From positions 37,269-101,268 of the forward strand of contig JAAXIF010000031.1 of the NCBI GenBank assembly GCA_012270485.1: a DNA stretch of 64,000 nucleotides, read 5' to 3'. The notes below the pieces were generated by a model that was not told the origin of the DNA, did not search any database, and saw only the letters and a list, made by a program, of their open reading frames with translations. The position numbers and the translations under genes are program-made. This DNA is from Sphingobacteriales bacterium (GTDB lineage: Bacteria > Bacteroidota > Bacteroidia > Chitinophagales > Chitinophagaceae). The number at the start of each line of letters is the position of its first letter. Position 1 is the stretch's first letter. Of this stretch, positions 46,216 to 54,256 are shown piece by piece.

Positions 46216-47211
46216 TTAATCAACAATAAAAGAGTAGTTCTGATCGATGTATACATCTTTCAATACTTCACTATCATCCGGCCATGGACTTTCTTCCGCA
46301 AAGCGTACGCTTTCCTCCACTACAGCATCAATGCGTTTATCGATGTCATTGAGGAACTCTTCTGTAGCAAAACCATTTTCAAGAATGGTGACACGTACTT
46401 TGGAAATAGGATCCTGCTCTTTGTATTCATCTACTTCTTCCTTGGAACGATATTTCTGAGGATCGGAGATAGAATGTCCTTTGTAGCGATAGGTCTTCAT
46501 TTCTAACAGGGTTGGACCTTCACCGGCACGAGCTCTTTTCACGGCTCTGGCAATACCTTCATGTACTGCTTCTGCTGTCATGCCATCAACTTTATCAGCA
46601 GGCATATCATACGCATCGGCCAGTTTATAAATATCAGTTACGTTACTGGTACGTTCAATAGAAGTACCCATCGCGTAATTATTATTCTCGCATATAAAGA
46701 TCACAGGCAATTTCCAGGTCATGGCAAGATTAAAGGTCTCGTGCAACATCCCTTGTCTGGCAGCACCATCACCAAAATAACAAAGCACTACATTTTGTGT
46801 GCCTTTGTACTTTTCAGCAAAAGCCAATCCGGCACCGGTTCCAATTTGTGCGCCCACAATACCATGTCCACCAAAAAATTTATGCTCCAAGCTAAAGAAA
46901 TGCATGCTTCCGCCTTTTCCTTTCGCACAACCTGTAGCTTTACCATACAGTTCAGCCATACACGCATTGGCACTAACACCTTTAGCCAGCGCTAATCCAT
47001 GATCTCGGTATGCTGTAATGAATGGATCATCGGGTTGGGTTGCGGTCATACATCCGGCAGCGATAGCTTCCTGCCCAATATAGGCATGGAAGAAACCGCG
47101 GATCTTACCCGCCATTTTATACATTTCCTCGGCTTTCAATTCAAACTGGCGAATCAGCTGCATTAGCTCATACCAGTAGAGATAAGTTTCTTTTGAGAAT
47201 TTAGTCGGCAC
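46216..47211 (-). CDS. pdhA: pyruvate dehydrogenase E1 component, alpha subunit
   Basis: A thiamine-diphosphate enzyme subunit, about 331 residues from GTG 47211. The TPP motif is CYFGDGAARQGMLHETFNLAMTWKLPVIFICENNNYAMGTS; the phosphorylation-loop region TYRYKGHSISDPQKYRSKEEVDEY is also present. The longer ORF begins at 47307, but a perfect -7 element (47231-47238) lies downstream of both upstream ATGs (47307 and 47268), so the GTG giving MPTKFSKETYLYWYELM is the better start and matches the usual N-terminus. The beta subunit gene is not next to it. Confidence 0.9.
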   Translation of the reverse strand: MPTKFSKETYLYWYELMQLIRQFELKAEEMYKMAGKIRGFFHAYIGQEAIAAGCMTATQPDDPFITAYRDHGLALAKGVSANACMAELYGKATGCAKGKGGSMHFFSLEHKFFGGHGIVGAQIGTGAGLAFAEKYKGTQNVVLCYFGDGAARQGMLHETFNLAMTWKLPVIFICENNNYAMGTSIERTSNVTDIYKLADAYDMPADKVDGMTAEAVHEGIARAVKRARAGEGPTLLEMKTYRYKGHSISDPQKYRSKEEVDEYKEQDPISKVRVTILENGFATEEFLNDIDKRIDAVVEESVRFAEESPWPDDSEVLKDVYIDQNYSFIVD

Positions 47212-47230
47212 TTGGTCAAATTTTGAGGAG

Positions 47231-47238
47231 CAAATATA
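47231..47238 (-). promoter_or_regulatory. -7 element that fixes the pdhA start
   Basis: TATATTTG on the minus strand, 19 nt before the GTG at 47211. Transcription from here would begin downstream of the ATGs at 47268 and 47307. The -33 region is weak. Confidence 0.5.
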
Positions 47239-47327
47239 GGGGTTAAAACCCAAAAATGTCAGTAGCATGGGGGGCTGTTGAAAACAACCCAATCCCTTGA
47301 ATTTCAATTACTATATGATAAAATAAA

Positions 47328-47354
47328 CCCGATTACCTGTTTTTGGTAACCGGG
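47328..47354 (-). terminator. terminator of the 47375 gene
   Basis: Stem CCCGGTTACC/GGTAATCGGG (one mismatch) with a 7-nt loop, followed on the minus strand by TTTATTTTAT. It lies 21 nt after the stop of the 159-residue protein gene and before the pdhA leader. Confidence 0.75.
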
Positions 47355-47374
47355 TCAATGATTTTGAGGATCAA

Positions 47375-47854
47375 TTAGTAGGCTACTTCTGCACTTGGCT
47401 CCTCCTTCAAATCGAAGGAAGGTAGTGGGATCTGTGCAATCAGTTGCTCCTCCAGGAGATTGGCATAGGTTCTAAAATATAGGATCACATCGGCACGTTG
47501 ATTTCTCTTTAACCAACGAAACCCACCTGGTAAAGCGTTCAAAACGGTCCTATCCTCGAGGTATTCGAGGTTATGGATATCAGTGGGTGTTAGTCCTGTA
47601 TCCTGTAATTTTTTCAATAACAAACTAATAGGCGCATCTGTAACACCACAATATTCTTCTGCCAGTTCTGTCCATTCTCCTATACCTGTATGGGCATAAG
47701 TGAGAATTTCTTCTTTGGAGAGATCTGTGATCACTTGTAATAAGTTCCCACAATTACAGGAGCCATGATTTCCCCATGCGTATTGTGCTCCTTCTTCTAA
47801 CCGCTTCGCAGTCTCGCGCAGCGCTCCGATCAATGCTAAAGTTGGAATGGCCAT
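47375..47854 (-). CDS. conserved-looking small soluble protein of unknown function
   Basis: A 159-residue protein starting MAIPTLALIGALRETAKRL. It has a Cys cluster near the N-terminus (NHGSCNCGNLLQ) and a second Cys-rich spot (AEEYCGVTDAPISLLLKKL), then a C-terminal region LPGGFRWLKRNQRADVILYFRTYANLLEEQL. I recall similar proteins in Bacteroidota without assigned function; the Cys residues might bind metal. It has its own terminator. Confidence 0.65.
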   Translation of the reverse strand: MAIPTLALIGALRETAKRLEEGAQYAWGNHGSCNCGNLLQVITDLSKEEILTYAHTGIGEWTELAEEYCGVTDAPISLLLKKLQDTGLTPTDIHNLEYLEDRTVLNALPGGFRWLKRNQRADVILYFRTYANLLEEQLIAQIPLPSFDLKEEPSAEVAY

Positions 47855-47924
47855 TTGGAATTGTTTATTCTAAAATAACATTTTTAGAAGAAGAAAGTTG
47901 AGAGATTTTTAATGGCAGATCGCA

Positions 47925-47970
47925 GATGTCTGATGTCTGATGTCTGATGTCTGATGTCTGATGTCTGATT
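47925..47970. repeat. tandem heptad array (GATGTCT)6
   Basis: Six exact copies of GATGTCT (47925-47966) followed by GATT. The inverted word family (CAGACAT) is at 3830-3873. Between the divergent gene at 47375 and the fasciclin gene. No partner arm is visible here. Confidence 0.95.
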
Positions 47971-48027
47971 TGATGAAGTAATAAAGATAGATCACTCGCA
48001 ATAATTTTCCCATAGGAAAAGTTTTTT

Positions 48028-48069
48028 CCTAGTACCTAGTACCTAGTACCTAGTACCTAGTACCTAGCA
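48028..48069. repeat. tandem heptad array (CCTAGTA)5 plus one variant
   Basis: Five exact CCTAGTA units and one CCTAGCA. Each unit joins the next through the palindromes CTAG and GTAC. It lies 61 nt from the GATGTCT array, in the same 352-nt gap, which otherwise holds only AT-rich sequence and the leader of the fasciclin gene. Confidence 0.95.
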
Positions 48070-48206
48070 CCAATTGTTTAATCCATACACTCAAAAATTC
48101 TGAAAGCTTCAACAGGCCTGTTAAAAAATTAAAAAAGAAAATTTTAATTGAACTGTTTAATGATTGCACATGTAATAATCCACACAAACTATAAAAAACT
48201 AAAAAC

Positions 48207-48719
48207 ATGAAAATGAAATTTTTCTCTTTTGCCATTGCATTGTTGATGGGTGCATTTGTAACTGTATCTGCGCAAAAAACTGTAGTAGATGTAGCTGTCG
48301 GTTCTAAGGCGCACAGCACATTGGTTGCTGCAGTAAAAGCTGCCGGATTGGTTGAAACATTACAAGGTGCAGGTCCGTTTACAGTGTTTGCTCCTGTGAA
48401 TGATGCTTTTGGTAAGTTACCTGCCGGTACCGTTGAAAGCTTATTGAAGCCTGAAAACAAAGCACAGTTAACAAAAATCCTGACTTACCATGTTGTTGCC
48501 GGTAATTTGGATGCTGCTGCTGTTGTAAAAGCCATACAAGATGGTAAAGGCAAAGTGGTAGTGAAAACTGTAAGTGGTGGTTCCTTAACTGCTTCTTTAA
48601 AAGATGGTAAAGTAATCTTGACAGATGAGAATGGTGGTGTATCTACTGTAACTGCAACAGATTTGAAAGCAGGTAATGGTGTGATTCATGTGATTGATAG
48701 TGTTGTTCTGCCAAAATAG
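48207..48719 (+). CDS. secreted fasciclin (FAS1) domain protein
   Basis: A 170-residue protein with a signal peptide (MKMKFFSFAIALLMGAFVTVSAQ) and one FAS1 domain: TLVAAVKAAGLVETLQGAGPFTVFAPVNDAFGKLPAGTVESLL (H1 region) and LKAGNGVIHVIDSVVLP (H2 region). FAS1 proteins mediate adhesion at the cell surface or in the periplasm. Full length, single domain. Confidence 0.93.
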   Translation: MKMKFFSFAIALLMGAFVTVSAQKTVVDVAVGSKAHSTLVAAVKAAGLVETLQGAGPFTVFAPVNDAFGKLPAGTVESLLKPENKAQLTKILTYHVVAGNLDAAAVVKAIQDGKGKVVVKTVSGGSLTASLKDGKVILTDENGGVSTVTATDLKAGNGVIHVIDSVVLPK

Positions 48720-48722
48720 TTG

Positions 48723-48898
48723 AGTTGACAGATGATAGATGGGAAAGACTTATTTTTGGTAGATAATTTTAGTTGAGAGTAAATGTGAAAGTGTAGGTTC
48801 ATATTTACAACTGTCAAGTAATAAAAAAGAGAGGTGAACAAATAGTTTGTTCACCTCTCTTTTTTCTGTTAACTGTCATCTATCAACTGTCAACTTTC
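48723..48898. repeat. inverted heptad arrays, ACTGTCA words
   Basis: Right arm: ACTGTTA, ACTGTCA, TCTATCA, ACTGTCA, ACTTTCT (48868-48898). The left arm near 48723-48740 has the inverse (GTTGACAGATGATAGATGG). The arms bracket the long terminator hairpin at 48823-48865. The right arm starts 1 nt after the pruA stop codon. Confidence 0.75.
48823..48865. terminator. bidirectional terminator between fasciclin and pruA genes
   Basis: A perfect 20-bp stem (AAAAAAGAGAGGTGAACAAA and its complement) around the loop TAG, with T runs on both strands; it serves the two convergent genes. Confidence 0.9.
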
Positions 48899-50530
48899 TT
48901 ATTTTTCGTTCATAAACGGATACCTGTAATCCACCGGCGGGTTATAGGTTTCCTTAATGGTTCTAGCGCTTAACCAACGATAAAGGTTCAGCATGCTTCC
49001 GGCTTTATCATTCGTACCAGATGAACGTGCACCACCAAATGGTTGTTGTCCTACTACAGCTCCGGTTGGTTTATCATTGATATAGAAGTTACCTGCAGCA
49101 TTGCGCAATTTATTGGTCGCTAATTCAACAGCAGCTCTATCTTGTGATAATACAGCACCGGTTAATGCATAATCAGAAGTGTTGTTAACCAGATCCAAAG
49201 TTTTTTCAAACTCATTGGCTTTGTAAGTGTAGATGGTCAATACCGGTCCAAAGATCTCTTCACACATGGTTCTGTATTTCGGATCCGTGGTTTCAATAAT
49301 CGTAGGCTCGATAAAATAGCCTTCTTTCTTACTGTAATTTCCACCGGCAATGATCTTTGCTTTTTTATCTTTCTTAGCACCATCAATATATTTCGTGATA
49401 CTGTTGAATGCTTTTTCATCAATTACTGCATTGATGAAATTGGTAAAGTCTTCAACCGTTCCCATTTTCATGGTCTTCAAAGTAGCGACCAACTTCTGTT
49501 TTACTTCAGCGGCAATATTATCCGGCAGATAAGCACGTGAAGCAGCAGAACATTTTTGTCCTTGGTATTCAAATGCACCACGAGCTAATGCTGTTACTAC
49601 AGCATCAACATTGGCACTGGCATGTGCAATGACAAAATCCTTACCGCCGGTTTCACCCACAATACGTGGATAAGAACGGTACTTGCTGATGTTCTCTCCA
49701 ATCACTTTCCACATATTATTGAATACACCTGTTGAACCTGTAAAGTGTACCCCTGCAAATTCACGATGATTGAAACATACTTTTCCAATTGTCGGGCCAT
49801 CTACATAAATCAAATTAATCACGCCATCCGGTAAGCCGGCTTCTTTTAGAATACGCATGAATAATTGTGCAGAGTAAATCTGTGTGTTTGCCGGCTTCCA
49901 TACCACCACATTGCCACACATGGCAGCCGAGGTAGGAAGATTGCCGCCAATGGCTGTAAAGTTGAAAGGTGTTACTGCCAACACAAATCCTTCGAGCGCG
50001 CGCCACTCCATGCGGTTATGCATACCGGGGGCAGATACGGGTTGTTGCTTATAGATTTCACTTAAAAAGTGTACGTTAAAACGTAAAAAGTCGATCAACT
50101 CACAAGTACTATCAATCTCCGACTGATAAGCATTTTTGCTCTGCCCCAACATTGTACTTGCATTCATCACATAACGATATTTGGTCGCCAGCAAATCAGC
50201 CGCTTTCAAAAAGATATGCGCTCTGTTCTCCCAACTCATAGATGTCCATGCATCTTTGGCTTTCAAAGCCGCATCAATCGCCTGGTTTACATGTTTTTCT
50301 TCACCCGCATGAAAATATCCTAATGTATGTGCAATTTCATGTGGGGGGTGGATAGCTACTTTTTTTCCGGTCTTTACCGCTTTTCCACCGATATACATCG
50401 GAATATCTAAGGTTTTCTTTTTAAGGTCTGCAATGGCTTTTTTCAAAGCTGCTTTTTCCGGAGTACCGGGAGCATAACTGTTTACCGGTTCATTGGCCGG
50501 ACTAGGGTAGGAGAAAGTACCAAAACTCAT
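48899..50530 (-). CDS. pruA: L-glutamate gamma-semialdehyde (1-pyrroline-5-carboxylate) dehydrogenase
   Basis: About 543 residues from ATG 50530 (MSFGTFSYPSPANEPVNSY); the track start 50662 adds only heptad-array sequence. The aldehyde dehydrogenase motifs are VVWKPANTQIYS, FTGSTGVFNNMW (NAD binding), VGETGGKDFVIAHA (Glu) and YQGQKCSAASRAY (catalytic Cys), with EIFGPVLTIYTY at the C-terminal side. It oxidises the proline-derived semialdehyde to glutamate. The proline dehydrogenase partner is not in the window. Confidence 0.93.
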   Translation of the reverse strand: MSFGTFSYPSPANEPVNSYAPGTPEKAALKKAIADLKKKTLDIPMYIGGKAVKTGKKVAIHPPHEIAHTLGYFHAGEEKHVNQAIDAALKAKDAWTSMSWENRAHIFLKAADLLATKYRYVMNASTMLGQSKNAYQSEIDSTCELIDFLRFNVHFLSEIYKQQPVSAPGMHNRMEWRALEGFVLAVTPFNFTAIGGNLPTSAAMCGNVVVWKPANTQIYSAQLFMRILKEAGLPDGVINLIYVDGPTIGKVCFNHREFAGVHFTGSTGVFNNMWKVIGENISKYRSYPRIVGETGGKDFVIAHASANVDAVVTALARGAFEYQGQKCSAASRAYLPDNIAAEVKQKLVATLKTMKMGTVEDFTNFINAVIDEKAFNSITKYIDGAKKDKKAKIIAGGNYSKKEGYFIEPTIIETTDPKYRTMCEEIFGPVLTIYTYKANEFEKTLDLVNNTSDYALTGAVLSQDRAAVELATNKLRNAAGNFYINDKPTGAVVGQQPFGGARSSGTNDKAGSMLNLYRWLSARTIKETYNPPVDYRYPFMNEK

Positions 50531-50552
50531 ATGGATTGATTTTGAGGTTGCA

Positions 50553-50625
50553 AGGTAGGGAAAAGTCAAAAGTGAAAAGCCAAAAGTGAAAGGGGTGGAT
50601 GCCGCTGGACACTTTTTGCACTTTG
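50553..50625. repeat. inverted heptad arrays, AAAAGTC/AAAAGTG words
   Basis: AAAAGTC, AAAAGTG, AAAAGCC, AAAAGTG, AAAGGGG, then a shorter inverted arm (CACTTTTTGCACTTTG). It lies in the leader between divergent pruA and the rhodanese gene. The words match those at 5043-5143. Confidence 0.85.
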
Positions 50626-50667
50626 TTTTTAAAGACAGTTGGTAGATTGAACTTAAATACAATCCTT

Positions 50668-51549
50668 ATGAAACGATTCATGTTATTTACCGCCATTCTT
50701 TGCTGCAGCATAACATTATTCGCGAAACCAACCCCTGTACCGATTTTGGTGGATGCAAAATGGCTGCAGGAGCATCGGTCTGATAAGGACCTTGTCATCC
50801 TGCAAGCAAATTTCCTCCGACTTGATTACGAAAAAGAACATATCGAAGGCGCTCAGTTTTTATGGCCCGACTGGTTGGCGGCTCATTCTCCTGAGGGAAA
50901 TTTCAACGTGCCGAATACAGATGTAGCCAACCGTATTTTACAGTCTTTGGGTGTGAATAAAGAATCTCATGTTGTTTTAGTGTATACCAAATCAGATATC
51001 ACAGTTACGGCGAGAATGTTTCTCACACTCGAACATCTAGGATTGTATAATCGGGTTAGCTTATTGGATGGTGGATTGGAAGCTTGGAAAAAAGAGGGGT
51101 TGACTTTGGTATCAGGACCTTCGCCCATTATCAATAAAGGAAATTTTACGGTTCAGCTTACAAAATTGCTGGTAGATAAAAACTATGTTCAAGATGCATT
51201 GATAAAAAAAGATAAATTAGTAGTAGATGCCCGGTTGAAACGATTTTATGATGGAGATCCAACGGGGAATCCACGAGACGGACATATTACCGGAGCACTA
51301 AACCTGCCTTTTCCTGATTTGATTGATAGTACCACTCGCTTTAAACCCATAGCTGAGTTACAGCAATATTTTGATCGGGTAAATACAGATAAGAATAAGG
51401 AAATGATCGGCTATTGTTTTATCGGACAAACCGCCAGTGTGCTGTATTTGGCCGGACGTTTATTGGGCTATCCTATGCGTATCTATGACGGATCTTTACA
51501 GGAATGGAGTCGATTACCTGAATTTCCGATGGAGAAGAGTAGACATTAG
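50668..51549 (+). CDS. secreted two-domain sulfurtransferase (rhodanese)
   Basis: A 293-residue protein from ATG 50668 with a signal peptide (MKRFMLFTAILCCSITLFA). Two rhodanese domains: an inactive N-terminal one (residues about 25-145) and a C-terminal one with the active-site loop GYCFIGQTASVLYLAG (Cys). DARLKRFYDGDPTGNPRDGHITGALNLPF is the CH2-type motif of thiosulfate or 3-mercaptopyruvate sulfurtransferases. Exported to the periplasm. Confidence 0.9.
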   Translation: MKRFMLFTAILCCSITLFAKPTPVPILVDAKWLQEHRSDKDLVILQANFLRLDYEKEHIEGAQFLWPDWLAAHSPEGNFNVPNTDVANRILQSLGVNKESHVVLVYTKSDITVTARMFLTLEHLGLYNRVSLLDGGLEAWKKEGLTLVSGPSPIINKGNFTVQLTKLLVDKNYVQDALIKKDKLVVDARLKRFYDGDPTGNPRDGHITGALNLPFPDLIDSTTRFKPIAELQQYFDRVNTDKNKEMIGYCFIGQTASVLYLAGRLLGYPMRIYDGSLQEWSRLPEFPMEKSRH

Positions 51550-51579
51550 GATTTCTGTGCCCTCTGTGGCAGTTACTTT

Positions 51580-52338
51580 TTATTTCGCTAAGATCGGGGC
51601 CAGCTTCAGGTATTTTTCAGCCTCTAATGTTATTGCAGGATCAGGCTTATCCAAGTAAGCACTAAACTTAATAACTGTAAGTGCTGGATAAATATCTTTT
51701 GACACCTCTGCACAAAAACTAACCAACGAATATTTGAATAATTTCATCTTATTAGGCATGTCTAAATAGTTGTCTAAATGATAGGGAACATCGATAAAGT
51801 CTTTATTGAATTCTAGTGTAAGTGTATCTCTGGCATTTGTATGTTCATGATGTGTAAAAACGTAAGTTTTCTTTACCATATCTGTTGTTAACGACATTTC
51901 AACTAATTTGGCGCTATCTTTTAACAACTCGGTCAATGGCTGTTGTACTCCTATTGCAAATTTTTTCATCACAGAATCTACGATAAGGTCATCCTCGAAT
52001 TTCAGTCTAGACAAACTGTCATTTTCCATCCAAAAACCATTCTTTTCACCTTGCTTGAAAACAAAGTATCGATATTGAATGGTGCTATGAGTAATCTGTT
52101 CATCGTTATCATAGTAAATATTTGAGTAGATGTACCCTTGTCTCAGTAAAACGGTATCATTCCGATAGAACAATCCAATCGTATCAGAACTTTGGTCGAT
52201 ATCATTCATGATCAATGGGAAGGGGAATTTTTTAATAAAATAAACGCCTTTCAATGGTTCATCGCTTTTTACTTGTGCTTGAGTTTCTGTACAGTAAATG
52301 AGCGTACTGGTCAACAGTACAATAAAGTTTAGAATCAT
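51580..52338 (-). CDS. secreted protein of unknown function
   Basis: A 252-residue protein with a signal-like N-terminus (MILNFIVLLTSTLIYCTETQAQ). The mature part is beta-rich with acidic patches (FRNDTVLLRQGYIYSNIYYDNDEQ, EFNKDFIDVPYHLDNYL). No family recognised. It lies downstream of the M16 gene fragment, separated from it by a 42-bp palindromic terminator. Confidence 0.6.
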   Translation of the reverse strand: MILNFIVLLTSTLIYCTETQAQVKSDEPLKGVYFIKKFPFPLIMNDIDQSSDTIGLFYRNDTVLLRQGYIYSNIYYDNDEQITHSTIQYRYFVFKQGEKNGFWMENDSLSRLKFEDDLIVDSVMKKFAIGVQQPLTELLKDSAKLVEMSLTTDMVKKTYVFTHHEHTNARDTLTLEFNKDFIDVPYHLDNYLDMPNKMKLFKYSLVSFCAEVSKDIYPALTVIKFSAYLDKPDPAITLEAEKYLKLAPILAK

Positions 52339-52360
52339 ATTTCTAAATTATATTATAAAA

Positions 52361-52402
52361 ACAAAGGAGCCAACTGCGAATATTCGCAGTTGGCTCCTTT
52401 GT
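52361..52402 (-). terminator. 42-bp perfect palindrome, terminator of the M16 gene
   Basis: ACAAAGGAGCCAACTGCGAAT followed by its exact reverse complement, no loop bases unpaired by design. On the minus strand it ends in TTTTTATAATA and lies 15 nt after the M16 stop codon. Confidence 0.9.
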
Positions 52403-52416
52403 AAAGAAACAAGTAG

Positions 52417-53700
52417 TTATTGTTGTTCTGGCAACAATACCAACTTCACTACATTATTCTCATTGAATAATTTATTTGCCAATTCTTTGGTTTTATCAAC
52501 TGTGATCAGCTTGATCTTATCAGCAGCTTGTAAGATCTGTGTGGGATCTGTGCCACGGAAAAAGTTCTGTTCCAGTCTAAAACGCCAGAAACTGTTCTCT
52601 TTGATATCATTTTCCAGACTTCTGGTTTGTTCTGCCACTACTTTTTCGATATTCACGGCAGGAACACCATTGGCTTTCGTGTTTTTAATTTCTTCCATCA
52701 CCAGTGCAATCAGTTTATCGACATTCTCCGGTGCGCAACCAAACTGTATGGTGATGCCATAACTGTTCACAGGTTCACGATTAAAACCGCCTCCAACACC
52801 TACGCCATATACACCACCGGCATCTTCACGCAGTACTTCTCTGAGTTTAATGGCGAGTGCTTTGGTGAGTTGTCCAACCTGTACTTCATCCAGATCACTG
52901 ATCTCACTCACTTCTCCTGTGAATGCCAAACGTACGCTGGCTTTGGGCTCTTTCCCTTTCCTGATCACTTTACTCACAACACCTTTCGGATAACGGATGC
53001 CCACATCTTTCCACTGTTCTTTTTGATTGGTGGATGGGAGAGAAGCAATATACTTTTCAACCAGGGTTTTGATATTCTCCAATTCAAAATTGCCTACAAA
53101 TGTGAAAGTGAATTGTCCGGCATTGCTGAATCGTTCTTTATAAATGTCAAATGCACGATCCAATTCTAATTGTTGCATCGTTTCCATGGAGAATGGTTTT
53201 CTTCTGGGATGGTAATTCCCCATGATATAATTCACGGAATCTGCAAAAACAGAAGCCGGGTCTTTGTCTTTATTCGCCAACTGAACTTTCATCTGTTGCT
53301 TGATGACTTCAAACATATTGGCGTCTTTTCTCGGCGCTACAAAATAGCCATGCAATAACTGAAAAGCAGTTTCCAGATCTTTGGTCGTACTGTTTCCATT
53401 CAAGCCCTGCATATAGTTGGCTACTGAAGGGGACACAAAACAATTTTTACCCGCCAGTTCTTTTTGTAAAGCCTGTATATCAAATTCACCAATGCCGCCG
53501 ATGGAAGCAATGATCGAAGCATTGGCTGCATTCACATAATCTTTATCTGTATACAAGGAAGATCCACCCCAGCTAATGGCTGAAAACTGCACTTCATCAT
53601 TTTTAAACTGTGTAGGCTTTAAAATCACTTTTGCGCCATTCGATAAGGTCCATTCAGTAGTTTCAATAGAAGGATATTTTTTCTCGCCCCACACCACAAA
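52417..53700 (-). pseudogene. M16 zinc peptidase, C-terminal half only (truncated at island border)
   Basis: The reading frame contains the third and fourth M16 domains of a PqqL-like pitrilysin peptidase (EWTLSNGAKVILKPTQFKNDE, QFTFTFVGNFELENIKTLVEKYIASLP, LREVLREDAGGVYGVGVGGGFNRE). Full-length relatives have about 900 residues and their HxxEH zinc site lies in the missing N-terminal half. The ORF runs only to a TTG inside a hairpin (53709); the family similarity seems to stop near EKKYPSIETTEW. No promoter or signal peptide is left. The gene was probably cut by insertion of the block to the right. Confidence 0.85.
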
Positions 53701-53707
53701 CACTAAC

Positions 53708-53745
53708 AAAAAGCCTTATAAATCAATAATTTATGAGGCTTTTTT
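53708..53745. terminator. bidirectional hairpin at the M16 break
   Basis: Stem AAAAAGCCTTATAAAT against ATTTATGAGGCTTTTT (one mismatch) with a short loop and T/A runs on each side. It lies exactly at the end of the M16 fragment. Confidence 0.75.
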
Positions 53746-53750
53746 TATTT

Positions 53751-53771
53751 GGGGTACACAGTGGGGTACAC
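53751..53771. repeat. two GGGGTACAC direct repeats (candidate attachment or integrase site)
   Basis: GGGGTACAC at 53751-53759 and 53763-53771, spaced 12 nt start to start, with a diverged third copy (AGGGTGCAC) near 53867. Placed next to the M16 break they could be recombinase binding sites, but no integrase gene is visible. Confidence 0.4.
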
Positions 53772-54256
53772 TTTATTTGGTCCAAATAATTACAAATCAA
53801 CATTACTAATATAATAATATTTTGCCACTACGCCTTCTCTTGCACACACAAATGCTTTTTTATTTAGGGTGCACAGATTTTGTGATTTCCCTTTCAGGAT
53901 TCTGATTTGACTTATCTATTTTATAAGATAAGTCTATTGAATTAAAATGTGAAGGGAATAGCTTTGATTTCTAATTTTTCATCTCAAATAAGGGTGTTTA
54001 AAAAATAAAGCTACGGGGGAATATGAAGGGTATTGAAATAAATTTAAAAGAATCACATAAATTGAGCCACTCAAATAAAGACTAGGTAATGAACTAATTA
54101 TTTTGTTTTACTGAGACAAATATTTATTATAACTCCAGCTCTTTATTTTAAATGCACCAGAACTACTGAATATGAAAAATGAAATAACATCTTAAGAATT
54201 CCTTTACTGGAGATCAAATTGGCTCTTTTCATTGGCATAATATATCAATTCATCAT
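53772..54256. other. AT-rich gap without a gene
   Basis: Nothing coding is supported in this nearly 500-nt stretch between the M16 break and the first TetR gene. It contains many stop codons in all frames and no TTAGA-N8-TCTAA site. A 20-codon ORF near 54022 was not accepted. Confidence 0.6.

Noticed and set aside
46561-46995. 144-codon ORF on the plus strand inside pdhA
   Set aside because: It is antisense to conserved pdhA coding sequence and its translation has no known features; a shadow ORF.
47925-48069. CRISPR array (regular short repeats)
   Set aside because: The units are 7 bp and contiguous with no spacers, and no cas gene is nearby. They are tandem heptads.
50531-50662. N-terminal extension of PruA
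   Set aside because: The added residues are translated heptad array and leader; the family begins at MSFGTFSYPSP (50530).
51551-51580. Further heptad array (TTCTGTG, CCCTCTG, TGGCAGT)
   Set aside because: Only three degenerate units in a 30-nt gap; too short to separate from chance, though it resembles the CTCTGCG family.
54022-54084. 20-codon ORF (MKGIEINLKESHK...) before TetR1
   Set aside because: No promoter box, no typical signal and no family; such ORFs are expected by chance in AT-rich DNA.
53701-54256. Integrase gene at the island border
   Set aside because: No ORF with R-H-R-Y tyrosine-recombinase or serine-recombinase motifs is present; only short repeats and a hairpin.
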